Below are positions 14,628 through 20,902 of a stretch of DNA of 22,730 nt, piece by piece (position 1 is the stretch's first letter; each line of letters starts with the position of its first letter). Under the pieces are notes generated by a model that worked only from the letters and a program-made list of their open reading frames with translations, did not search any database and had not been told where the DNA came from. The position numbers and the translations under genes were made by a program. The DNA is from Lachnospiraceae bacterium (lineage in GTDB: Bacteria > Bacillota > Clostridia > Lachnospirales > Lachnospiraceae). The stretch lies in the NCBI GenBank assembly GCA_003542935.1, contig DPJQ01000055.1:1-22730 (forward strand), written 5' to 3'.

Positions 14628-14957
14628 TTATCCATCTGCCATCAATCCCCTGTCCAAGGCATCGTTCCATTCTTCCTGCCGCTCTTCATACATTTTATTC
14701 AACCAGCGATGGATCTGATCCAGTCCCTCCTCACTATAGGGAAATTCCTCATATGTTTTCTTCTCTTCAGCGGTATGTTCATAATTAAAAGGCTCCGGAA
14801 AAACACAGGCCTCGAACCGGGCATCCTCCTTACTGTCTCCTATCGGCCGTATCAGAAAACGCATTCCCTTGAAACTTCCTGTATACCGTTTTGTGACGGA
14901 AAGCCTGTCCCGCAGGTTATATGACTGCATATGGCCCACTTCTACTCGTTCTATCAT
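14628..14957 (-). CDS. Hypothetical protein, 109 aa
   Basis: A soluble, acidic 109-residue protein that I do not recognise. It begins with a beta-rich segment (MIERVEVGHMQSYNLRDR, then RYTGSFKGMRFLIRPIG) and ends with charged helices (EEGLDQIHRWLNKMYEERQEEW). There is no signal peptide, TM segment or cysteine pair. The start at 14957 is supported by GAAAGGAG four bases upstream; an in-frame ATG seven codons earlier lacks a site. Codon use resembles its neighbours, so it is likely a real gene. It is flanked on both sides by repeat-rich intergenic DNA and appears to be a single-gene unit. Confidence 0.7.
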   Translation of the reverse strand: MIERVEVGHMQSYNLRDRLSVTKRYTGSFKGMRFLIRPIGDSKEDARFEACVFPEPFNYEHTAEEKKTYEEFPYSEEGLDQIHRWLNKMYEERQEEWNDALDRGLMADG

Positions 14958-15127
14958 GTTTCTCCTTTCTCCGCACACTGCTGCCGCAAAATATTCCGTC
15001 CTAAAACCTGCATGCGCCGCTTTGCCGCATCACCAGGCATCAAAGTCGGAACTGGCGCATTGGGCATCCCTGAATGCATGCCGCCTGCGGCGGCGGACTT
15101 TTACAGTAATTATTATAGAATAAATCC

Positions 15128-15156
15128 GTAACTGCGCAGGCCGGCCAAACCGTTAC
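15128..15156. repeat. Degenerate GTAAC...GTTAC palindromic repeat
   Basis: GTAAC (15128-15132) and GTTAC (15152-15156) flank an inner palindrome GGCCGGCC (15139-15146). The 3' flank GTTACAT matches the copies at 18.2 and 21.96 kb. Probably a diverged member of the dispersed family. Confidence 0.45.
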
Positions 15157-15224
15157 ATGAATTTACCTGTATAACCTGAAAATAAATCTACAATAATAAG
15201 ACAGAAATTACAATAGCTATAAAG

Positions 15225-15244
15225 GTATTGAATCACATCAATAC
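15225..15244. promoter_or_regulatory. Palindrome in the promoter region of the CmpB-type gene
   Basis: A perfect 7-bp inverted repeat GTATTGA-ATCACA-TCAATAC lies about 30 bases before the ATG at 15276. Its left arm contains TTGAAT, a possible -35 box, and TATACT follows downstream, so a protein bound here would overlap the promoter. An operator is the likely reading; the regulator is unknown. Confidence 0.5.
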
Positions 15245-15275
15245 ACATATACTGTCAGGAAATGAGGTATGATAA

Positions 15276-15722
15276 ATGAGTGAAACGATCAAAGTTCTGT
15301 GTAAATATTATGTCCTGTTTGCTGTCTTTGGATGGATTTACTATTGTATTGAAATTCTGTTCCGTGGATATTCCCATTGGTCTATGTTCCTGCTGGCGGG
15401 ATTTTGCTGCGTACTGATCGGTATGCTCAACGAATTCACCGACAGAGAGACCAGTATCTGGCTGCAGATGCTCTGGTCCGCCCTGCTGGTCACTCTGTTT
15501 GAATTCCTTTTCGGCGTCATATTTAATCTTGGGCTGAAATGGCATATATGGGATTATTCGGACACACCCTTCAATATCCTGGGCCAGGTGTGCCTGCCCT
15601 TTACCTTGATCTGGTATTTTCTGTCCCTTCCTGCCATTTTACTGGATGACCTGATGAGGGAGAAATTTTTTGGCGAGGAAGGACACCGATATAACTGGAG
15701 ACTGCAAAAAAAGCACATGTAA
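15276..15722 (+). CDS. Putative ABC transporter permease, CmpB type (small membrane protein)
   Basis: A 148-residue membrane protein with four hydrophobic segments (about 9-30, 35-52, 61-86, 95-122). The start YYVLFAVFGWIYYCIEILF and the later LPFTLIWYFLSLPAILLDD are features of the clostridial family annotated as putative ABC transporter type IV (CmpB). Despite that label, no ATPase is encoded nearby and the biochemical role of the family is not established. The ribosome-binding site is only moderate (ATGAGGT). It appears to be a single gene, convergent with hflX; I see no strong terminator in the 76 bases between them. Confidence 0.75.
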   Translation: MSETIKVLCKYYVLFAVFGWIYYCIEILFRGYSHWSMFLLAGFCCVLIGMLNEFTDRETSIWLQMLWSALLVTLFEFLFGVIFNLGLKWHIWDYSDTPFNILGQVCLPFTLIWYFLSLPAILLDDLMREKFFGEEGHRYNWRLQKKHM

Positions 15723-15798
15723 ACCCCAATTCTTTAAAAGGAAAGCTGTTACAATAAATCAGATAAAGCAGGAGGCACTATACCTATGATATAAGTTC

Positions 15799-17055
15799 TC
15801 AGCACAATTTCCCGTACAGTTCTTTCGGCACACTGGCCTTCACCCGCACACCGTCAGCCAGATACTCCTCCTCAAAAAGCCGTCCATTTTTACGTATGAT
15901 CTGCAGAAGGGAACCCTCGGTATAGGGAAACACTCTCTCCAGGAGCATATAGTCCTCGTTGACCATCCGGCCGATGGACTCCCGGAATTCCTCCAGCCCC
16001 TGCCCCGTCAGCGCAGAAATGTACAGGCAACGCCAGGCTTTCAGATCACGGACATGCTCCGGCTCCTCTATGCGGTCACATTTATTGAACAGGGTCAGTA
16101 CTTTCTTCTCATTGGCTCCCAGACTTCGCAACGTATCATAGACCACCTGCATCTGCATATCCAGCATGGGATTGGATATATCCGCCACATGGATGATGTA
16201 ATCGGCATAGCAGGCTTCCTCCAGAGTACTGCGAAAAGCCTCAATCAGATGATGGGGCAGTTTGTATATAAATCCCACCGTATCCGTCAGTAATACCTGC
16301 TGTTTTCCCGGCAGCTCCAGTACCCGCGTAGTCGGATCCAGGGTGGCAAAGAGCTTGTCCTCCTCCAGCACGTTGGCGCCGGTCAGGCGATTCAGCAGCG
16401 TAGATTTTCCCGCATTGGTGTACCCCACGATAGCCGCCGTAGGCATATGGTTCTCCTTCCGCTGGCTGCGCAGCAGATCCCTGTGCCGCTTCACTTCCTC
16501 CAGCTCCCCTTTTAAATGAGAGATACGGCTCTTGATCAGACGGCGGTCCGTCTCCAGCTTCTTCTCACCGGGCCCACGGGTACCGATACCGCCGCCCAGC
16601 CTGGACAGGGAATTTCGCATCCCCACCAGGCGGGCGGCCCGATAACGGAGCTGGGCCAGCTCTACCTGCAGCTTCCCCTCGCTGCTGGTGGCTCTTCCCG
16701 CAAATATATCAAGAATCACCAGCGTCCGGTCCATCACCTTGCACTCCAGCATCTGTTCCAGATTGTTTAGCTGAGCCGGAGACAACTCGTCGTCGCAGAC
16801 GATGCCGGTGGCATCCAGCGCCCACACCATCTGACGGATCTCCTCCACCTTTCCGCTGCCCACGTAAGTAGCCGGATGGATCCCTTCAGCCTGCTGCATC
16901 ACCCGGCCCACGGTCTCGGCCCCTGCCGTCTTTACCAGCTCCGCCAGTTCATCCAGAGAATCCGCCATGGCAATCGGCTGCCGCCCAAACGTCACCTGCA
17001 CCCCCACCAGAATGACCCGTTCCGCCAGACTCTCCGTACTCCATATCTCCGCCAT
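15799..17055 (-). CDS. hflX: Ribosome-associated GTPase HflX
   Basis: A 418-residue GTPase that binds the 50S subunit and, in studied species, splits stalled ribosomes after heat or antibiotic stress. An N-terminal HflX domain has GSGKVEEI and the glycine-rich linker SRLGGGIGTRGPGEKKLE, then a coiled-coil segment, then the G domain: G1 GYTNAGKST, G2 region FATLDPTTR, G3 DTVGF, G4 NKCD, G5 SALTG. Length and order match the family. A strong AAAGGAGG site precedes the ATG. A Rho-independent terminator stands only 24 bases upstream of the start, between this gene and the TPR lipoprotein gene, leaving almost no room for a separate promoter. Confidence 0.97.
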   Translation of the reverse strand: MAEIWSTESLAERVILVGVQVTFGRQPIAMADSLDELAELVKTAGAETVGRVMQQAEGIHPATYVGSGKVEEIRQMVWALDATGIVCDDELSPAQLNNLEQMLECKVMDRTLVILDIFAGRATSSEGKLQVELAQLRYRAARLVGMRNSLSRLGGGIGTRGPGEKKLETDRRLIKSRISHLKGELEEVKRHRDLLRSQRKENHMPTAAIVGYTNAGKSTLLNRLTGANVLEEDKLFATLDPTTRVLELPGKQQVLLTDTVGFIYKLPHHLIEAFRSTLEEACYADYIIHVADISNPMLDMQMQVVYDTLRSLGANEKKVLTLFNKCDRIEEPEHVRDLKAWRCLYISALTGQGLEEFRESIGRMVNEDYMLLERVFPYTEGSLLQIIRKNGRLFEEEYLADGVRVKASVPKELYGKLC

Positions 17056-17078
17056 AACGACCTCCTTTTCTATCGTCG

Positions 17079-17104
17079 AAAAAAGGGTGAGCCGCTCACC
17101 CTTT
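17079..17104 (-). terminator. Strong terminator between the TPR lipoprotein gene and hflX
   Basis: On the minus strand AAAGGGTGAG (17104-17095) and CTCACCCTTT (17091-17082) form a perfect 10-bp stem with a 3-base loop, followed by a TTTTTT run ending at 17079. The stem overlaps the TAA of the TPR gene. In this position it either ends that transcript or attenuates read-through into hflX. Confidence 0.85.
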
Positions 17105-18140
17105 ATCTGCTCTGTAAAAACTGATATTCCCTCTTGGCCTCCTCGTCTGTCGGATATTCCTTGAGATACTCTTCCATCAGATTTTTCGCCATCTCAAAAT
17201 CGTTCTTATTCTCATAGATCACGATTCGATTGAACATCAGGCTCTGCCGCTCCTCATCTTTAGCAAAGGCAAGCCCTTTTTCCGTGTTGGACAGGGCTGC
17301 GTCATAATCACCGTCGGACATATCACATAACACCAGACCATTATAAGCCGACGCCGAATCCATATGACGGCTCAAATAATCCTGGTACAGGCTTCTGGCG
17401 CTGGCCGTATCCTCCATGGCCAGGTATACCTTTCCCAACAGCAGCCGGGAGCGGTCGTCATCCGCGTTCACCGCCTCAATGAGCAGCTTCTGTGCCTGGT
17501 CATAGTATCCCAAATAATAGGAAAACCATCCCTGATAATAGTAATCCTCCGTATCCTTCGGCTGGGTCTGCAGCGCTTTTTCCAGAAAAGCCTCGCCGGC
17601 ACTGTTCTGATCATACTCTACACAATCCCGGTAGATATCCATATACAGAGAATACCGCCCGTCCAGGGAAACTGCTTTTTCAAAATCCCCGGTAGCCTTA
17701 TCCGCGTCCCCCTGCTCCAGATATATGTGACCCCGGCGATAATAGGCATCCGCCGTATGACTGTACTCTAAAAGCTGGGTGTAGGCTTCCAGAGCCCTGT
17801 TCAGTTCACCGTAGGCATCCGAAGCCGCTCCCAGATAATACAGCACGTCAATGGTAAAAGCATCATTCTCGCTCTCCATAGTCTCCAGGCTGCGGGAAAG
17901 CATGGTCATAGCCGTGGCATAATCCTGGGTCTTATAGTAAGCAATACCCAATCCCCGGTAACTCTCCGCTTTTCGGTCTCCCCGGTCGGTCATTTTCTTA
18001 AAATACGAGATCGCTGTATCATAATCCTCCGCCTCCATGGCCGCCATACCCCGGTCATAATCATCCTCACCCTTTTGGGCACAGCCTGAAAGCAAAAGGC
18101 ACATTACCGCCATATAAACCAGAATCTTTATTCGTCTCAT
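17103..18140 (-). CDS. TPR-repeat lipoprotein
   Basis: A 345-residue protein with a lipoprotein signal: basic start MRRIKIL, hydrophobic core and lipobox LLSGC (lipid on Cys20). The rest is a chain of about eight tetratricopeptide repeats (for example DYDTAISYFKKMTDRGD, AYYKTQDYATAMTMLSRSLE, AYYRRGHIYLEQGDADKA). TPR solenoids mediate protein binding, so it is probably an extracellular membrane-attached scaffold, but no partner is evident. It has a GGGAG site and starts 123 bases after glmM. Its stop overlaps a strong terminator. Confidence 0.88.
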   Translation of the reverse strand: MRRIKILVYMAVMCLLLSGCAQKGEDDYDRGMAAMEAEDYDTAISYFKKMTDRGDRKAESYRGLGIAYYKTQDYATAMTMLSRSLETMESENDAFTIDVLYYLGAASDAYGELNRALEAYTQLLEYSHTADAYYRRGHIYLEQGDADKATGDFEKAVSLDGRYSLYMDIYRDCVEYDQNSAGEAFLEKALQTQPKDTEDYYYQGWFSYYLGYYDQAQKLLIEAVNADDDRSRLLLGKVYLAMEDTASARSLYQDYLSRHMDSASAYNGLVLCDMSDGDYDAALSNTEKGLAFAKDEERQSLMFNRIVIYENKNDFEMAKNLMEEYLKEYPTDEEAKREYQFLQSR

Positions 18141-18211
18141 TCTATACTCCCGTTGCTCTTTGACCAGTCCATTTTCTGTCCGGTTCCGACATTTTAAATG
18201 GATTTTGCACC

Positions 18212-18238
18212 GTAACTGTGAAGGTACTGAACAGTTAC
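18212..18238. repeat. GTAACTGT...ACAGTTAC palindromic repeat between glmM and the TPR gene
   Basis: Perfect 8-bp arms GTAACTGT (18212-18219) and ACAGTTAC (18231-18238) around an 11-base loop. It forms a hairpin on either strand downstream of the glmM stop but lacks a T run, so it is not a convincing terminator. A clear member of the dispersed repeat family in this window. Confidence 0.75.
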
Positions 18239-18263
18239 ATTATTTTCTAAATCTCCACAGCCA

Positions 18264-19607
18264 TCACTGTACCAGGCCTTCCCGCTCCAGCACCGCAATC
18301 ACCTGGTTTACGCATTTTTCACAGATTGCATCCTCGGTGGCCTCCACCATGACACGGATCACCGGTTCTGTGCCGCTCTCCCGCACCAGGATACGGCCGT
18401 CCTCACCCAGATAATCCGCCACCTTTTTTATCTCTGCCTGCACGGCCTCATTTTCCTGGGCCGCTTTCTTATCCGCCACGCGGACATTTTTCAGCAGCTG
18501 AGGATAGATGCGTACTTCAGATGCCGCCGTAGCCAGCGTCGTTTTCTTCCGGGTCATGACTTCCATGATCATCAGGGATGTCAGGATACCGTCCCCGGTG
18601 GTGGCGTGTTTGCTGAAAATGATGTGGCCGGACTGCTCGCCGCCCAGGCTATGGCCGTTTGCCACCATATTTTCATAAACATATTTGTCTCCCACTGCCG
18701 TCTTCTCATAGCGGATCCCCTCCCTGTCGCAGGCTTTATAGAGGCCGATATTGGACATGACCGTAGTGACGATGGTATCGTTATTTAACAAGCCTTTTTC
18801 TTTCATGTATTTTCCGCAGATATAAAGAATGCCGTCGCCGTCCACCACCTGGCCGTTTTCATCCACAGCAATACAGCGGTCGGTATCGCCGTCATAGGCA
18901 AAGCCGATATCCAGGCCGTTCTCCTTCACATACTGCTGCAATGTCCCGATATGGGTGGAGCCGCAGTCCTTATTGATATTCGTGCCGTCGGGGGTATTGT
19001 GGATCACATAGGTCTTAGCCCCCAGGGCGTCAAACACACTCTTGGCGATGGACGAGGCGCTGCCGTTGGAGCAGTCCAGGGCCACCTTCCAGTTTTTGTA
19101 GGAACGGGTGGGCAGGGAGATCAGATAGCCTATATAGCGGTTGCGCCCCGCCACAAAATCCACCGTCCGCCCGATGTTTTCTTTGCGGGCGAAAGGAATA
19201 TCCGGCCCTTCCCCGTCAATGTACGCCTCTATCCGGGCCTCCACACCGGCGTCCATTTTCTGGCCGCTGCCGCTGATCAGCTTGATCCCGTTATCATAGA
19301 AAGGATTATGACTGGCGGAAATCATGATCCCGCAGTCAAACTCGTCAGTGCGCACCACATAGGACACGCTGGGCGTCGTCGTCACATGGAGCAGGAAAGC
19401 ATCCGCCCCGGAGGCCGTCAGCCCCGCCACCAGAGAATACTCGAACATATAGCTGCTCCTTCTCGTATCCTTGCCGATGACGATCTGCGCCCTGTGCTCC
19501 CTGCCGAAATACCATCCCAGAAAACGGCCCACTTTGTACGCATGTTCCACCGTAAGATCCACGTTGGCTTCCCCGCGGAAACCGTCTGTGCCAAAATATT
19601 TACCCAT
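18264..19607 (-). CDS. glmM: Phosphoglucosamine mutase
   Basis: Converts glucosamine-6-phosphate to glucosamine-1-phosphate on the way to UDP-GlcNAc for cell wall synthesis. The 447-residue protein starts with the family's GKYFGTDGFRGEAN, has the phosphoserine loop IMISASHNPFYDNGIK (Ser99), the metal loop YDGDTDRC, the sugar-binding GGEQSGHI and the C-terminal phosphate-binding RESGTEPVIRV. Length and all four domains are complete. The start at 19607 follows AGGAGG at nine bases; a longer frame reaching 19670 adds a non-family extension. A TTGACG-17-TATAAT promoter lies about 140 bases upstream. Confidence 0.97.
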   Translation of the reverse strand: MGKYFGTDGFRGEANVDLTVEHAYKVGRFLGWYFGREHRAQIVIGKDTRRSSYMFEYSLVAGLTASGADAFLLHVTTTPSVSYVVRTDEFDCGIMISASHNPFYDNGIKLISGSGQKMDAGVEARIEAYIDGEGPDIPFARKENIGRTVDFVAGRNRYIGYLISLPTRSYKNWKVALDCSNGSASSIAKSVFDALGAKTYVIHNTPDGTNINKDCGSTHIGTLQQYVKENGLDIGFAYDGDTDRCIAVDENGQVVDGDGILYICGKYMKEKGLLNNDTIVTTVMSNIGLYKACDREGIRYEKTAVGDKYVYENMVANGHSLGGEQSGHIIFSKHATTGDGILTSLMIMEVMTRKKTTLATAASEVRIYPQLLKNVRVADKKAAQENEAVQAEIKKVADYLGEDGRILVRESGTEPVIRVMVEATEDAICEKCVNQVIAVLEREGLVQ

Positions 19608-19747
19608 AAACTTATTCCTCCTGTCCTGGGACACGTAACTGCGGCCGCAATACATCCTCTGCGTGACCACGTCAAAAACGCGCCCTATAGGCTATAATAT
19701 GATGATAAAAATACACTGTCAGCTATAAATAACCGTAATTCCTACCT

Positions 19748-19776
19748 ATTATAATCGGGCAAACCGGATTCGTCAA
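19748..19776 (-). promoter_or_regulatory. Consensus promoter for glmM
   Basis: Minus-strand TTGACG (19776-19771), 17-base spacer, TATAAT (19753-19748): a near-perfect housekeeping promoter. The leader to the ATG is about 135 bases. I saw no ribozyme core of the glmS type in it. Confidence 0.8.
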
Positions 19777-19812
19777 CGAAATTCAGCGATTACGCATAGG
19801 CATATCTGATCG

Positions 19813-19832
19813 GCCTCCGGCAGAACTGTAAC
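19813..19832. repeat. Half copy of the palindromic repeat
   Basis: GCCTCCGGCAGAACTGTAAC matches 19 of 20 bases with 4361-4380 in the compound element before hisH. The left arm that pairs with it at 4350-4359 is missing here, so this is a partial copy, located between the divergent glmM and ECF promoters. Confidence 0.6.
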
Positions 19833-19865
19833 AATGTATTTTTCTTCAAGCATCCCCAAAATCGA

Positions 19866-19894
19866 TTGCGGCTCAAAAAAAACTGTGATACAGT
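19866..19894 (+). promoter_or_regulatory. Candidate promoter and palindrome for the ECF-hydrolase unit
   Basis: TTGCGG (19866-19871), 17 bases, TACAGT (19889-19894). The -10 overlaps a short palindrome ACTGT-GAT-ACAGT (19882-19894) that could be an operator. If used, the transcript has a leader of about 280 bases before the ATG at 20179. Confidence 0.4.
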
Positions 19895-19923
19895 ATTGCC
19901 TGAGCGTTATTCGAAAGAAAATG

Positions 19924-20162
19924 CATCAGAAATTTTATTTTTATCCACACCATGTGCAGACCCGACAGAGGGCGGCAACATGAGTAAATATCTATCCGCC
20001 ATGCGGATCTTCTGATGTTTCTAAGGGGACATTTTGGGGTCGCTGTACTTTCCGTGTGATCCATATACCGTTCCCCTATCGTTTGCGTTCGCTTTTTATC
20101 CCCAAATAATCTAACGAAAAATGCCCGAAAAGCAGGGGACGCTTTGCGCCGTTTTATCGGGC
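19924..20162 (+). ncRNA. Candidate structured leader RNA upstream of the ECF S component gene
   Basis: This otherwise gene-free stretch contains several pairings. CATCAGAA (19924-19931) with TTCTGATG (20010-20017) closes a domain holding two hairpins: CATGTGC/GCAACATG (19951-19957 with 19975-19982) and ATCCGC-CAT-GCGGAT (19994-20008). Next, AGGGGAC (20024-20030) can pair with TTCCCCT (20071-20077), but a second AGGGGAC (20134-20140) competes for that partner. TTTGGGG (20033-20039) can pair with CCCCAAA (20100-20106). GCCCGA/TCGGGC (20123-20128 with 20157-20162) closes a hairpin ending just before the GAAGGAG site. Alternative pairings next to the ribosome-binding site are what a riboswitch would show, but no class I know matches. 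This is inference from inspection only; a diverged repeat is the alternative. Confidence 0.35.
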
Positions 20163-20178
20163 GAGAAGGAGAAAAAGT

Positions 20179-20805
20179 ATGACAACTAACACGAAAACAA
20201 TGACGGTTCCGCTGTCCAATACCCGCTATATGGTGGAGCTGGCCCTGATGGTGGCCATCATTCTGTTGATGTCCTTCACCCCCCTGGGCTATGTCCGCAC
20301 CCCCGGCCTGTCCATCACGCTGCTGACCATTCCCGTGGCGGTGGGCGCGATCATCCTCGGGCCCAAAGGCGGCGCGGTGTGCGGCGCGGCTTTCGGACTG
20401 ACCAGTTTTTCCCAGAGCTTTACCACCGCTTTCGGCACCATGATGCTCTCCATCAGCCCGGTGGCAACATTTGTCACTACCGTCGTGACCCGGACTCTTG
20501 AGGGACTGCTCTGTGGTCTGATCTTTTCGGCCCTGCATAAAAATATGAAAACCCGCAGATTCTCTTACTATATCGCCAGCCTGGCCTGCCCTGTATTAAA
20601 TACAGTGCTTTTCATGAGTTCCCTGGTGCTCTTTTTCTACAATACAGAGTATGTACAGAATATGGCGGCAGCCCTGGGCGCGGCCAATCCCTTCGTATTT
20701 GTAGTTGCTTTTGTGGGCCTGCAGGGCGCCGTTGAAGCTGTGGTATGTTTCCTGGCGGCCAGCGTCATATCCCGAACCCTGGCGGTGGCCCTGCGCAGAT
20801 CCTGA
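20179..20805 (+). CDS. ECF transporter substrate-binding S component (PanT-like)
   Basis: A 208-residue membrane protein with about six TM helices (about 19-37, 45-61, 63-80, 97-120, 130-153, 172-198), of the ECF_trnsprt family. MVELALMVAIILLMSFTPLG at the start and the helix 2-3 motif SITLLTIPVAVGAIILGPKGGAVCGAAFGL are family features, the latter resembling pantothenate-type members as I recall them. S components capture a vitamin or metal and use a shared EcfA-EcfA'-EcfT module; none is encoded here, so this is a group II (shared-module) system. GAGAAGGAG precedes the ATG. It follows a long structured leader and precedes a P1 hydrolase gene by 97 bases. Pantothenate or pantetheine is a plausible but unproved substrate. 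Confidence 0.82.
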   Translation: MTTNTKTMTVPLSNTRYMVELALMVAIILLMSFTPLGYVRTPGLSITLLTIPVAVGAIILGPKGGAVCGAAFGLTSFSQSFTTAFGTMMLSISPVATFVTTVVTRTLEGLLCGLIFSALHKNMKTRRFSYYIASLACPVLNTVLFMSSLVLFFYNTEYVQNMAAALGAANPFVFVVAFVGLQGAVEAVVCFLAASVISRTLAVALRRS

Positions 20806-20845
20806 TGATAGAAAACCCGACAGTGTTTTGCATACTGTGTCACAT

Positions 20846-20872
20846 GGAAAAGCTGCTGCCGGCGGCTTTTCC
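20846..20872 (+). other. Intercistronic hairpin between the ECF and hydrolase genes
   Basis: A perfect 8-bp stem GGAAAAGC (20846-20853) with GCTTTTCC (20865-20872) around an 11-base GC-rich loop, about 20 bases before the AAAGGAG of the hydrolase gene. With no T run it is more likely an RNA-stability or spacing element than a terminator. The 17-base string GGCGGCTTTTCCGCATA in its 3' arm recurs near 13080-13093, just upstream of the kinase gene. Confidence 0.45.
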
Positions 20873-20902
20873 GCATATGATTCGATCAGAAAGGAGACTT
20901 CC

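Larger units (their letters stand above)
14958..15275. other. Gene-free interval (318 bp) with hairpins and AT-rich promoter DNA
   Basis: The interval separates two divergent genes. It holds a perfect GCCGCC-TGC-GGCGGC hairpin (15080-15094), whose core CGCCTGCGGCG also occurs in the nested hairpin at 4401-4415; a minus-strand TATAAT (15117-15112) with no good -35; a repeat-like palindrome at 15128-15156; and AT-rich DNA with a 7-bp dyad before the plus-strand gene. No ORF in it has a ribosome-binding site and a plausible protein. Confidence 0.6.

Noticed and set aside
18212..18238. Reading the hairpin after glmM as a Rho-independent terminator
   Set aside because: The stem is only 8 bp with a moderate GC share, and no T run follows on either strand. 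Its sequence matches the dispersed repeat family instead.
19608..19741. A glmS-type ribozyme or other known riboswitch in the glmM leader
   Set aside because: The leader is about 135 bases and I could not find the conserved cores or nested pairings expected. The gene is glmM, not glmS.
19873..20538. A 221-codon minus-strand frame antisense to the leader and the ECF gene
   Set aside because: Half of it is the complement of a well-supported membrane protein gene, and the product is a low-complexity His/Gly/Gln-rich sequence typical of an antisense shadow.
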